A stretch of 64,000 nt of DNA, from NCBI GenBank assembly GCA_009193035.1, contig SWDT01000024.1:372001-436000 (forward strand), read 5' to 3'. Below are positions 37,101 through 49,339 of the stretch, piece by piece. Every line of letters begins with the position of its first letter. Position 1 is the stretch's first letter. Origin of the DNA: Halicephalobus mephisto. Taxonomy: Eukaryota > Nematoda > Chromadorea > Rhabditida > Panagrolaimidae. The position numbers and the translations under genes are program-made. The notes beneath the pieces were generated by a model, which was given only the letters and a program-made list of their open reading frames with translations, ran no database searches and was not told the DNA's origin.

Positions 37101-38624
37101 TTATGATGGGATATTGTAAGTGATGCAAAACATCATTGGTGATACTTGATGCGGTAATATTAGTTATATTAGACTTGTAGGTTCTGAACGAAATCTTAAA
37201 TCTCGATCAACTTCTCCTAAGAAGTCAATATCAAACAATAATCCGACAAATTTTAATTCACTCACTTATCCCCCTTTCTATTATAATACGGAAGTAGGAA
37301 GACAGTATCAGAATATCCAAGTCGGGGTCCGAAACGCTCACATGCAAATGAGATCTGAACAATCTGCACCTTTTGAAATGTGCGGACAAGTCAATAAACC
37401 TCCCAGTAATCAGATGGGGAATATGGCACCTTGTTTTGGACCTCCAGCAATGAACAATCAGACTTTGAGCACCAATGTTGGATTCGGGATTGTGAATGGA
37501 CAGAATTCTGGAGTATTTGGAAATCAATTTTCTTCCAGTTGTGGGATGTTTTCGAATCAGAATCAGATACCATTTTATCAATTCCAACAACCAATAATAT
37601 CGTCCGGATTTGGATTCTCTAGTTCAATGCCTTCTGAAAGTAAGTTCAGACGTGATATATCCAATAGACACGGCAATATTTTAGGTAGTCAATTTATCAC
37701 ACCACCACCACCATCTTTTCATCTTCCGCAACAGAATGAGGTACAGATGCCAATGACATCGTTAGTTTCCAATGAATCTAGACTTAGAAACCAACGTAGA
37801 AAGAATCAGGTTTCTGCGCCATCAGCAACTGCTTACGTTAAAGAATCCATGAATAATCAATTGCGAGAATTTTTATCGACAATTTCTGAAGATGAAGAAG
37901 AACAAAGAATATCGACTCCATTGGGAAGTATTCCTTCTGAATCATCGGATAGCTTTCTTTATCCACCAACTCCATCTACAAAAGCAGTTTGTGATGTTGT
38001 TCAGTCGCTTCATAATGAAAAGAAAGCTCGAGGAAATGCTTCAATGGCGAGTGTTTCTGAAGCTACTAAATCCATTAGTAACAATAATCAAGCCCAAAAT
38101 GCTGTTGATCGACCATTTAAAGATGAAGTTGATATTGATAAGAAATTAGAGACGGTATCATCCTCAAATCAAACTGTCCAAACAGTTGGAAATGTAATTA
38201 GTAATGTGGAAAATAATACGGAGAAATCAGGTATTACGGACCAACAGATGACTGTACCATTGAGGAGCTTTAATATAAATCCGCTACAAAAAGAACAACT
38301 TGAAGAACTAGTGGACCAACAACAAGACAAGACCCTGAAGGAGTTACTAAAACCACAACAGGTGGAGCCTGCCATTAATCAAGTCTCTAATAGTGATTAT
38401 TACTTCCAACTGGTAATAGTTTTGTTTTGTACTTTTAAAAAGTAATGCAGTTGTTTTAGTTCTTGAATGTCCTTGAGAATCGCGATAACCCACTTGAGCC
38501 GGACGAAGCTGAAAGGAGAGCATGTAATGTGGCATTAGATAACATTGATGAAATCAGAAGTGTATATGGAAAAAAGAGATCCGCTAAGATGCTTCGTGTA
38601 ATGCCATGTAATTTGTTTTTGTAA
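34135..38624 (+). CDS. Long coiled-coil/disordered protein, copy 2, 1,194 aa, unrecognised
   Basis: Exons: 34135-34198, 34407-35380, 35423-35593, 35639-35701, 35746-36391, 36435-36704, 37181-38412, 38460-38624; all join in frame. Same plan as copy 1: basic leader (AKRGPVGDPRLNLPFY); Lys/Ser/Pro-rich disordered region to ~residue 320; helix HYFTDRDKKEIFEATDKVFK (~331-350), with the intron after the KEI motif at the same place and phase as in copy 1; charged coiled coil ~350-625 (AKIKKKMTEITTESEEKLKK); Ser/Asn/Gln/Met-rich region ~630-1130; separate last exon (FLNVLENRDNPLEPDEAERR...) ending NLFL. Intron phases of the first and last introns also match copy 1. The stretch 37640-37684 has perfect splice signals and is 45 nt and stop-free, so it may be an optional intron. 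I kept it in the protein. Function unknown. Confidence 0.82.
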
Positions 38625-38979
38625 GTGCATTCCAATTTGGTTGACTTTAAGATTTGTACGTAATATCGTTGATGCCATAAAAGAGATGATTTGTTGAAAG
38701 AGGTTATTGGGAAGTTTACCTAGGATTGAAATTAATTGAGTATTAACGAGAAAACGTAATTTTGGGGTTATGGTAAAATCGAAGAACAGGGAAATGGAGT
38801 CGGAATTTAAGAATTAAAGAAAGAAAAGTTAGTCGATATGGAAATATTTTTGAAATCCTTGACATGGGAATCGCTGTAAGACACATGCTTCTACAGTAAT
38901 TACCAGTTTTCTTTGCATTGCTGTCCAGTGAAACCATTCTGTTTTGTTTCGGTGGTCAGACAAGTTGGTTTTGTTTGTG
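38625..38979 (+). other. Spacer between the second coiled-coil gene and the 295-aa gene
   Basis: 355 bp, AT-rich, no exon seen. It holds the 3' UTR of one gene and the 5' region of the next. Confidence 0.4.
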
Positions 38980-40742
38980 ATGCTGACGGAGATCAAAGAA
39001 ACCGTTAATTTTATCGCGCGGTACTTGCGTTTCAGAGTTAACTGTCTTGCGGTGAGGATTCTGAATTTAGTAATGTTATTTTTGGTTTATTTTAGTTGAG
39101 GTTATTTTCCCTTCGCTTGGCTAGTGAGATTCTTGTTTCTGTTCGTGATCAATGGGAATTTCCGAATTGTAAGTTTTTTATTTTAAAAATTTTATATATC
39201 AATTTTTTTTGTTTTTAGTTATTTGTCAAATACCTTGTTGTAATTATGGCATTGCTCCGGAGATTCTGAAGGCTTGTAAACATGCTGGATTCAATGTTGA
39301 AGATATTCGTTGCCATCTTCCTCAGATTGTTTTTACTCTTCGACCTGGTTACGTCACTTGCGAAGGAGGATTCAGCCAAATCGACAGGAAAACTATCGCG
39401 ATTTGGTCTGGCGATACTATGAGTGATTGTTCTTACGATCCTGGCATCTTGGCTTCTAAAGTCATCAGTTTTCCGCCACAGATCACTTACAGTTCTGATG
39501 GATATGGAAACGTCCCATTTGGGAAAGTCATCGTCGACATCGAATATGAACGTTGTGAGTTTTTAATTCTGTGTCGAGATCTAAAGTGATCGACATCAAA
39601 ATCAAAGTGAAATTTGCAGTTTGCTCGTAGTGTTTAGAGAGATTAGTCGGTATTTTTATATTTAAATTTATGAAGATTTCAAAATCAAAGTGAAATTTGC
39701 AGTTTGCTCGCAGTGTTTAAGTAATTTAGTCATCATCAAAATCAAAGTAGAAGCTACAATTTGTCTGCAACATTCAGTTTAGCTTACTCCAATTGTTGTG
39801 TAAAAATTAAATTGGATTTTGATGCTGACTGCTTTGTAGACCTCGGTACTGATTTACTTAACTACTTTTTTAGATTCTGAAGTTGCTTATCTTTCTGATG
39901 AAATGATGTCCAAGTACCAAATTTATTTATTCATTAATGAAATCAGTTTTGACAATTCTGGCATTGCTCTCTCTGAAGCCAAATTCACTGATGTAAGTTA
40001 CAACCGTAATTGCAATCCGACTACGTTGATGACCGTTGCTGCTTTCCACAAGACCCGATTTGGTTCATTTCGTGAAATTCCTGGTGAAAATCCTCGTCCA
40101 CCAACTGTCGAAATACGTGAGTATTTTTCGAATTTTATTTATATAAGCGAGCTACCCGATTTGAATGGAATACTTTAGTGTTATTATTTTCCAACATTTA
40201 TAAGCATTTCCATACATAACCCTTAACTCTTAAGGTTAAAGAAAGAGTTTTGTATCTCATATATTCTGATTCAGAAGTTTCTAGATTTATTTGAAGAAGA
40301 TAGTGCCAGAAAATTACGAAATCGTATAAGATGACAGAGTAGGCATCGCGTGGAACGAAAATAGTCATAAACTGCGTTAGTTGCTAAACATTCATCTGGA
40401 GCGGTTTGACAATGAAACTTGTTTCTGGTTTTTGCATTATGATTGATTACGGAATAATTTACGCAAAACGAAAATTATCACGTAGGCTAAGTCGGTACTT
40501 GTTAAAGTCTAAAAATTCATGTCGAAACAATTTCGAAAAAGTTTCATTTGTAATTTTTTTAATAACATGATTATTTAGAATCCCGAGAATCTGGATACTC
40601 CACATCTACTGCTGAGATTGAAGAGGAATTTCCACCGATTAATCCTCAGAATTCTAAGCAGACCGTTCCTGTGGCCATCTTGAAGGATCTCTTGACTCCA
40701 GCCCAACTGAGGATCATTGAACGACTTGGCTACTGTATTTAA
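38980..40742 (+). CDS. Unrecognised 295-aa protein, five exons
   Basis: Exons: 38980-39051, 39096-39168, 39219-39554, 39874-40116, 40579-40742; they join in frame to TAA. The start, MLTEIKETVNFIARYLRF, gives an amphipathic, Arg/Leu-rich N-terminus. The core (about residues 40-210) looks globular, with CQIPCCNYGIAPEILKACKH, FTLRPGYVTCEGGFSQ, KTIAIWSGDTMSDCSYDPG and YQIYLFINEISFDNSGIALS; alternating strands suggest a beta-rich fold. It has about 9 cysteines but no metal-binding pattern I know. The last exon is a Ser/Glu-rich linker and a short C-terminal helix (AILKDLLTPAQLRIIERLGY). There is no leader peptide or membrane segment. It shares strand and spacing with the two coiled-coil genes, and may work with them. 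The exon 1 start is the least certain part. Function not assigned. Confidence 0.7.
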
Positions 40743-41441
40743 AGCAGTAACTATACCTCTGCTAATAAGATTGAGGAAATCCAACAATTCCTAAAATTAG
40801 ATTTTTTGTTTTTAAAATTATTAATTAGTTTTTGATCGTTTTTAAAGAAATGGGATTTTATTAAATTTATAATTCAAAAAACAACAAAATTAGGCTTGAA
40901 GGAAAAGTTGAGATGCTCTAAAAAGTAACTGAGCTGGGAATCGGATTGTCGGAACTTGGTGGAGATTACAACATAAACTTAACAAAAATGGTTAAAATTG
41001 TCGTGGACAAGTCTCTAAAACTTTGGAAACCAGAAATTGATCCAGAAGACGAAATATTTTTAATTTTTGGAATTTTAAATATTAATTTTCTAAAATTGTT
41101 TGAAATTTTTAAATTTTCATATTTTTGAAATTTTTATAAAAATTTAAAATTGTTCGAAAAAAATTGATTTTTTTACTTTTTTAACAAAAATCAAAATTTT
41201 GAAAATATAGAAATTTTTGAATTTCGTACATTTTGCTTTCTGAATTGACTTCTATTTGTCCTTTGATTTCGTGGTAGGAAAACTAATCTGAAGACTAGGA
41301 ATATTCAAGCCTAAATGATAATGGAAAATCTGTACACATATGGCACCATGATCTGCAACTGAAAAAACCCCAAGGCACAAAAATGGATAATAATCAGATT
41401 TGACCCTTGAGAAAAAATTTAAAATTAAAAAAATCTAGAAA
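40743..41441. other. Convergent intergenic region
   Basis: Lies between two tail-to-tail genes. A GC-richer frame at 40930-41060 (GLSELGGDYNINLTKMVKIV, then KLWKPEIDPEDEIF) looks coding, but has no splice signals and opens after a stop. It may be a gene fragment. Confidence 0.3.
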
Positions 41442-44400
41442 TTATCTCAATTGTCCTGCGGACATTTGTGAACTCATGCAATTAGGGTGGTGTTCGATTC
41501 CGTGATAAATCATCATCCGGGTACTGTGGGGCGAAATTAGGTTATGATCAGTGGATATCAAATTATGGTCATTAGCGAGAGCACTGAGGGGAATATCGAC
41601 GTTACTGTAGTTGGGGTTCCCGGTAGAAGTCACCGTAGGCACCATGTAGTCGAAAGCGTTCATGTAGTCGTTGTTCCCGTGCTGAGTTGTCAACAACAAT
41701 GAGTGATCCAACTGAAAAGGTAAAAAGTTAGGAAATTTAAATTTAAATTAAAAAATCTAAGAAAATTAAAAATTTAAATTAAAAAATCTAAGAAAATTAA
41801 AAATTTAAATTTAAAAATCTAAGAAAATTTGAAAATTTAGAAATCTAAGAAAATTAAAAATTAAAAATCTAAGAAAATTTAAAAATTTAGAAATTTAGAA
41901 ATTTAAGAAATCTAAGAAAATTTAAAAATCTAAAAAAAATTTGAAAATTAAAAAAAATTAACTTTTTTGACCGAATTAGAGACATTTGAAATCTTATAAA
42001 AATTGGGACCGATGAATCTAGATTGCCTCATCAGAAATAGTGTCCCGAAAATTTGAATTTGAAAGTGTTTTAGAAAATACTGAATGGATTTTTATAACTT
42101 TTTACTAGATTTAGAAGAGATTTTTTATATCAAAAACAAAATTAGAAATGATATTTAAAGGTAATTTACTATAACGAAGATTTTATCTTATTTCAAAAAA
42201 AAACAATTTTTCAATTTTGGCGTTCTGTTCCGAAATTTTTTATTTATTTTTTGAAGAGAAAAGTGTCTTTTTTAGGTTGAAGAACAATTTCCAAATTTTG
42301 GGATTCTGTTCCGAAATTATTTTATCTTTTAAATAGAGAAAACTATTCCCTTCAAACTAAAGGACAACTTCCAAGTTTTGGGATTCTGTTCCAAAAATTA
42401 TTTTGTTTTTGAAGGGAAATCCTCCTTTTCTATTTCATAAAAATCCTTTAATTTTATATCGAATTACTTTCCTTCATTTCTGTAAGAATATTTAAGATTT
42501 TTCATTATTATGTTAAATTTCAAAGATCTGCCTTCAGGAAATTAATTTTATTCTTGATTGACTTACCGACTGCTGATTGTAGTTCATGTCTCCATATCTG
42601 TGATGTCCGTTAGAGGACGGGGTGCTGCTGGAGCTCGTGGTGGAAGCTCCAGAAGTGTGGCAGACGTGAAAGTGGCCGTTGCTCAAAGAATCATTTCCGT
42701 AATCACTCGTTCCAGAAGACGAAGTGAAATGACTAATCGTCGGAAGCTGATGTTGTCTGGTGGAAGGGTTATCGTTCAGAGATCCCAGTTGATTGAAGTC
42801 AACATTGACGTTGACGTTGATGATAGGCTTGAGGAACGGCAGCATATTGATCGACGTAGCCGAGTTGCTGACGGGGCTTTGGAGAGAGAGGGACTAAAAA
42901 GAAAAATTACATTATTGTGAAATTTCAAGTAAGTTTTATCAAAAAATTTCTTCGACACGAATTTCTAAAACTATCCAAAAACAGAATTTTGTATTTTAGA
43001 TAATTTCGAAAATTTTCATAAAATTTCAAAATTTTCTGAAATTCTAGATTTTAAAAACTGATGCAAAATTTTACTAAAATAAATATAAAAATTAAAACTA
43101 AATAATGTTGGAGATTTTCTCGACACGAATTTCTAAAACTATCTAAAAACAGAATTTTGCATTTTAGATAATTTTGGAAATTTCACAAACCAAAAACATC
43201 CTCTGGATTATCGCCAAAAGAATACTGTAACTTACGTCTTTGATATCTAGTAAGCTTCCTGGAAGCATCTTGGAGGAGTCCTCCATTCCGAATATGGAAT
43301 TACAGTTTTGTTGATGACTGGACCTCAGGTCGTTCTGATTACAGGATTGGTCCGAGTCAGTACTGTAAAAATTGCAAAAATTATTTTCTTAAATAATTAT
43401 TTTTTACCTGCAGATTGCCTGCATGAGTAGTTGATTATTCATAAAATCGAGATTTGTCTGAGTGTCAATGTTCAGATCCATGGCTACGTTTCCGAGGATA
43501 GAATTTTCGATCAATTGTTGACTCAATTGCTGCTGATCAGGAAGAAGCATCGTTCCTTCCAGAATCTCCCCGTCATCTGTGGTTTCTTTTTTGACTTTGG
43601 ATCTCTTCCTCGATTGAGAGTATTGTTGATCTGAAGACATTGGCATACTGTAGTTGTTTCTGGGATCTTTGGACTGCTGAGAATCGTCGGAAGAAGTAGA
43701 AGCAGCGGAGAATATCGTCATCGAAGAAACCGTTTTTGTCGAATCTGATCCTTCCATTTCGAGCTGAAAATAAAATTGAAAATTTAATAATTTGAAATTA
43801 AACATTGTCCATTTTAATTGATATTTGAAATTTAATAATTTGAAATTTGTTCTGTCGGTTACTATCCATGACTTTGATAGATAGTGACTGAAAAAACTGT
43901 ATTTCAAAAAAATTCGGATAATGTCCAAAAAACCTCGAAATTGTTAAAATCAGTCACTATCCTGAGGATTTTTAAAACAGAAATTTCCGGGATAGTGTCT
44001 AACAATGGTAAGAACTCGTTGAAATCAGTCACTATTCTGGCAATTTTTACCAATAATAAAATCATCGAGATAGCATCCAAAAGAAAAATTATTCATATTA
44101 GTCACTATCCTGACACGAGAATAGTGACTGACTAGATACTATCATTTCTTATAAACTATCTAAGATACTGCTCAAAGTCGCTCAAATCAGTCACTATCCA
44201 GATGATTTCTATTACTGCAAAAAGCATCAAAATAATATTAAAACTCCTCCAAAATTATGTCCTTGAGTGATTCTCAATTTCCATTCTCGAAAGGATGGAA
44301 TTTTTTTGAATTCTAATTTCGTAAACTTACCAATCTCCTTTTTGCCGCTGTGGCGTATGTCAACTGTCTGATTTCATTGTCGACAGCTACAGTAGTCTCG

Positions 44401-45420
44401 TTCTTCCTGACATGCATCTCCTTGTGACATTTGAGTGAATTTTTCCATTTGAACTGCATGTTGCAGACGGAACATTGGAAAGGCTTAGCATCACTGTGGA
44501 TCCTCTTGTGATTCCACAAAGTCGATCTTCTGTTGAATCTCGAATTGCAGACTTCACATTCAAATGGCTTTTGGCCAGTGTGAGAATTCTGATGTTCTTC
44601 GAGTTCCATTTTTGATCCAAACTTGGAAGGACAGACTTTGCAGGGATAAGGACGTTTTCTGTCGAGGTTACTTGCTCTCCCTGGAATTAAATTTTAAATT
44701 TCTAAATTCTCAAAACGAAAATATTGACTACAGTATCCTCACCTCTGACATGTCTCTTGTCCACTATCTTCCCTCCTCCATTAACCATCATTTCAGCTTC
44801 CCCATTGCTGCTCTGATCATCACTGCTTCTACTTGTCCGATTCTGAGGGGCAATCTTGTTGAGACCAGAGTGGTCTTGAGAAACAGATTGAATCACCCCA
44901 TTCATCTGGGCATTTGGGAGGTTTTCGGGCAGATCAAAAAAGTCATTGTTAAAAAACGACTTTGGAGAGTTTAAGGCCACTAAAATTGAAAATATTTTGT
45001 TGAAATTTAAAAATTTAAAGGAGGAAGTCACTTTGATTAATTCTCCACTTGGAGAGAATAAATGATCCTGTCAGGACCAAAATGGAGTTCTTTGGATTCA
45101 TTTCGTCTTTCACAACTTAGGGAATTTAAAGAAATTTGAATCCAGTCCTACGGCGACATTTTTGTTAGGACGGGAAAAGTTGGCAAAAGTGACCTCCTCC
45201 TTTGGAATTTTCGAAACAGGAACTCACTTTGATGTTGACCACTTCCAATGAAGTCACCCCCCACAGATTGACTCTCGATTCCATCTATCGGCTCATATTT
45301 GATGCTCGAATAGGAATCAGTGTACCCCAAATTCCCGCCAGGACCACTTCTCTGTTCCGACTGGAATTGTCCAACTTGTTGAGGAAGCAAATGACTACCG
45401 TGATTAATCGTCATTTCCAT
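41442..45420 (-). CDS. C2H2 zinc-finger transcription factor, seven exons, 619 aa
   Basis: Minus-strand exons: 45420-45228, 44979-44743, 44680-44331, 43763-43408, 43362-43236, 42893-42567, 41711-41442; all join in frame. Three tandem C2H2 fingers lie at about residues 155-233, each C-x2-C-x12-H-x3-H: YPCKVCPSKFGSKMELEEHQ, FECEVCNSRFNRRSTLWNHK, FQCSVCNMQFKWKNSLKCHK. After them come a basic nuclear-localisation-like RKRSKVKKE and Ser/Gln/Asn-rich activation-type regions, ending MSAGQLR. IKYEPID (residue ~40) and VKKE fit the SUMO acceptor pattern. The ATG at 45420 is preferred over 45414; the apparent upstream start is TTG. The finger block recalls C. elegans PQM-1, but this rests on memory and is not firm. 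The intron at 43764-44330 carries repeat array E. Confidence 0.88.
41745..41965. repeat. Low-complexity tandem repeat in the last intron of the zinc-finger gene
   Basis: About seven units of AAATCTAAGAAAATTTAAAA with period 25-35 bp. Confidence 0.75.
43856..44240. repeat. GATAGTG/CACTATCC array E, in an intron of the zinc-finger gene
   Basis: About ten motif copies (CAGTCACTATCC, GGATAGTGTCT, GAATAGTGACTG) fill the intron between the finger exon and the next. Confidence 0.8.
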
Positions 45421-46030
45421 TGTTGAAAAAAACAAAAATGAGCAAAGTTTCAGGTATTTTCAGTTTTGAATTCAGAATGCGGAAGATTGGAATGTCTTGA
45501 CTGGCCAAGTTTGAGTTACCTTGTCAGAAAAACTGTCATTTCAAGGAATGCCAACTCGTTAAGTTTCTGAGATCGGAGGACCAAAGGACCTGAAAGAAAT
45601 TATAAAAATAAAAAATCTGAGCACGAAGACATGTGGAGAGAATCACGTTGATTGATTTGTTGTCAATAAAAATAAAAATCTAAATTGGTTAATAACAATC
45701 GAAAATTATTGATAGAAAACGACAGAACGGGAAAGACTGGTCCTGTAAAGCACTACAATTGAGTCCAACTTCTGAATTGGAAACACGATTTTTGGTAAAC
45801 GATAAAAGTAATTAAAATGACAGTATCTAGTCCGTTATTTTGAATTTTCAAATAATTACAGTAATCTTAAATAACAACAGAAAATCGCTCGAGATAATCC
45901 TATAATCAGCTCTAGAAAAAACACATCCTTCATGGTCCGGATAAAGAAGGATGTTTCTCTTTCTGGAATGTTCAGGAAACATCTGGCATCGAAATAAAAT
46001 AATTTTTATGGAAATGGAACTTTTTCAAAG
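45421..46030 (-). promoter_or_regulatory. Proximal upstream region of the zinc-finger gene
   Basis: No exon seen. No acceptor lies directly before the ATG, so the 5' UTR probably continues upstream through this stretch. Confidence 0.35.
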
Positions 46031-46385
46031 CTCAAAAGTCTAGGATAGTGACTGAGAAGGATAATTTAGACACCATGCAAAGTTGTTTTTTGAATAGTAT
46101 CTGTCTCTCAATCTCTATTCTTACGATAGAAATTATCAAGATAGTGACTTATTTGAACGGTTTCTGTCTTTTCTTAGACACTATCCTGACAACTTTCACT
46201 ACTAATACAAATCGTCGGGATAGTGACTAAAGGAAACAATTTTGTGGAATTTTTAGGCACTATCCGAGACTTGTATTTATTGACTGAGGATATTATTCAT
46301 CCAGGTAATCACTATCTTTTCATTTTAAGGATAGCAGCCATGGATAGTATCTACGTAATGGTGAAATCACTGACTACGGACACTT
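46031..46385. repeat. GATAGTG/CACTATCC array F
   Basis: Segment 46138-46270 matches 29010-29140 (array D) at about 95%, far above the level between most arrays. Confidence 0.8.
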
Positions 46386-46389
46386 TCTA

Positions 46390-46610
46390 GACAATCTCAA
46401 AGACGTGATTCTGAGGAAATCTTCCAAGGAATACCCTTTCCCACGGCAACTCATTGCTGTAATTTCGCACGTGGCGACATTACAGCTCTGGTTCCACAAT
46501 CAGTGCACTTTTCTCCCGGTCGCATGTAGTAACATTACAGCCGCCGAAAACGGCGTCATCTCGAGAGAGGGATTCCCCGTCCTCATGGAATGATATTGAC
46601 CTCGTAATAA
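46390..46610 (-). promoter_or_regulatory. GC-richer island upstream of the zinc-finger gene
   Basis: Contains a doubled CATTACAG with GCTGTAATTTCGCACGTGGC between 46450 and 46545. No splice context. I read it as a candidate enhancer or alternative promoter from composition and position only. Confidence 0.3.
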
Positions 46611-46969
46611 ATAAAACTAACAAAAATAAAAAAACTATAGTCAAAGGCAAGTTTAGAAACCTTTAAATATTCGTGAGGACTGCCAGATGGTTACGATCAA
46701 GTTGAAAGCGCAGAGGCACAACTGGCCATAAATTGAGAATGAGCTCATCCCCGATCTAATGGAAAAGGATTGCATGTGGGATCCGAGGAACATGACATTC
46801 AAATTGAAAAAAGAATTTCTGAACACACTCGAGAAAAAGCAGAAACAAAGTTCAAAAGCGTCTTAACACGAACCCTGGGGATCAAAAAGAAAAATAAAAA
46901 TGATTCATACCTTCAGTGAGATAATGATGGCTAATAATCAGCGCTCAAAGAAACAAACATCAGAGTGTT

Positions 46970-47500
46970 TAGAAATATCAGAAAAGTTTAAAATTAATCA
47001 CTATCCTCGTGATTTCTAAAACTAGCGGAAACCTTCAGAATAGTGTCTATAAATGTGGGAAAATTGTCTAAATCAGTCACTATCCTAACAATTTTTACTA
47101 ATACAAGGTTGACAGAAATAGACACTATTCCATTTAAACGTTTTTGGACAGTGTTTCAGATCTTTAAAAATCGCTTTTTGCAGTCACTATCCAAATAACT
47201 TTCATTGAATGGAAATCTTCGGGATAGTGTCTATGAACAAAGAGAAATCGCCGAAATTAATCACTATCCTAACAACTTCCATTGCAAGGATAGTGACTAG
47301 AAGAATAGAAATTATTCTATTCAAATAAACAATCTCATATAGTGTCTGAAAATTGTTTTTTTCAAACACTATTCGACAATTTTTATTGCACGGATAATGG
47401 TTCTTTTACTTGAACATTATCCGTTTCCAAAAAATCCTGGATAGTACCTAAACACCGAAAATTTCGAAATCAGTCACTATCCTGACGATTTGGAATGATA
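46970..47500. repeat. GATAGTG/CACTATCC array G
   Basis: At least twelve motif copies alternating in strand. Confidence 0.8.
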
Positions 47501-47689
47501 CTTTCCGAAAATTCCAAACCATTCTTCCAGTCGTCATTCATCCGTTTCCTACAGTATCTCGATTTCAGTCACGTCTCATACCGGAAATCACAAACTATTC
47601 AAACTTCCTTCTGGACTACCGTAGTTTTCACCATCACAATGAAAACTCGGATAGAAACTATGCATTTCGACTGAGAATAAAAAACTTGG

Positions 47690-47960
47690 AAAAAGCGAAA
47701 CGGTGTCGATTCATTCAATCAATCCTAGCTGCAGAGAAGGCGGACAATATCGGCGTCACAAACGTCCTGCTCTTGCCCAAGGCTGTTTCAGCTTATCTGT
47801 CAGCCAAGCAGTTAACCCAGGGGCTGTCAGTGCCGAGAGCGCAATGACAACTGTTCAGGTGGATCGGGAATCTTGAGATTTCCGATATGAAAAAGGATCG
47901 ATGGCCAAGAACCAATTCGAACACCGAAGCCAAAAGATGGATCGGTCAAAAGGGAATGAT
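47690..47960 (-). promoter_or_regulatory. GC-richer island upstream of the zinc-finger gene
   Basis: Non-repetitive, ~48% G/C. It includes the paired E-box-like words ACAACTGTTCAGGTGG at 47850-47865. Candidate cis-regulatory block, by inference. Confidence 0.3.
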
Positions 47961-48099
47961 TGACAAACTGAAAAAAAAATAAAAAAAGGTTTAGTCTTGG
48001 GTCATGTTCTAGAAAACAAGGAAGAAGGAACTTGGAAAAAGATTTCTCGATGTCAAATAAACATTAATCTCATTTTCAAAAAACAATCTTTGTGTCAAA

Positions 48100-48900
48100 G
48101 GTGAAATTTTCGTGGAAAAAATAAATTGATATAAAAATAATAAAATAATAAAATAATAAAATTTAAAAAAATAAATTTTAAAACAAAAACTAAATTCATA
48201 ATTAAAAAATAATATTTCCGAATTTTCGCGGTGAGAAAATCAATTAATATAAAAAATATAAAAATTAAAAATAAAAATAAATTTGATATTTAAAAAATAA
48301 TTTTAATGCAAAAAATAATATTTCCGAATTTTCGTGGTGAGAAAATTAATTATTTCAAAAAATGCAGGAATAAAAAAAACTCAAATTCCAAAGCAAAAAT
48401 TAAAATTATTAAAATATCAAAAATTCAGTTTTAAAATTTCCGTAATAAAGTATTTTTTTGATTGAGTAATTATAAAATAATTTAAAATTGTCTCAAAGGG
48501 AAAAATATCTCGATATTTGGAAAATACTTAAAATAAAATAATTTCCAAATTTTCGTATTAAAAATTATATTAATTCAAAATTATTAAAAAATCAGTCCCG
48601 AAACCAAATATTTTTATTTTTGAAATAAATTTGACCCAAAATTTTAAAAATCAAAGAAATTAAAAAAATAAAAAATTAATATTAAAAAAATTTAAAAAAT
48701 TTAAAACTAATATTAAAAAAAATAAATTTTTATTATTTCAGAATTGGCGAAAATTTACTGTAACTTTTTACTAAATTTCTCGAAAAATTTCCACATTATA
48801 AAAATTAAAAATCTCCTTTCTTAGTTCCTAGGAGATGATTCACTAAAAATTTGCAGATTTTTTCCTAGCATAATCCAGGATCAAAATCCGCTTTTTAATC
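48100..48900. other. Extremely AT-rich stretch
   Basis: A/T runs with three diverged copies of TTTCCGAATTTTCGYGGTGA (48211, 48322 and a weaker one before). No exon. Confidence 0.5.
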
Positions 48901-49335
48901 TCTCGATCGTGGCTGAGAAAAAGCTCGTCACCGACAAACCGACTCTGTAATAGTTTCAAAAAATTCGGAGACTGGCACCTCGTCATCCATCGTTTTCCGC
49001 AAGTTATGAAAAGACAGGGATTTGCAAAAAGTCATAAGTTTTCCAAAGTTGAAAAAAATCAAAAATTTCCATCTGGAAAAAATTAATTCAAAAATTATTT
49101 AAAAAAATCGGTTCAAGGGACAGTCAATGACATTGTCAACAGACGGAGACTTGGGTGATTGGCAATAAAGTCGTAAATCATTTCTGGGGACAGTACAAGA
49201 AGCAAAAAAATGGAAGAGGTTATGGCAATCGGAAGAGTGATTCGGGAGGTGATAAAAGAGAAATGCCAAAAATACAATGTTCGGGCGGCAATTTTGTAGA
49301 CAAAAATCCCATGCAAAAATTGATCAAAAAATTGT
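48901..49335. other. Non-repetitive spacer
   Basis: Mixed composition with short overlapping ORFs on both strands, no splice support and no recognised domain. Confidence 0.35.
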
Positions 49336-49339
49336 CAGA

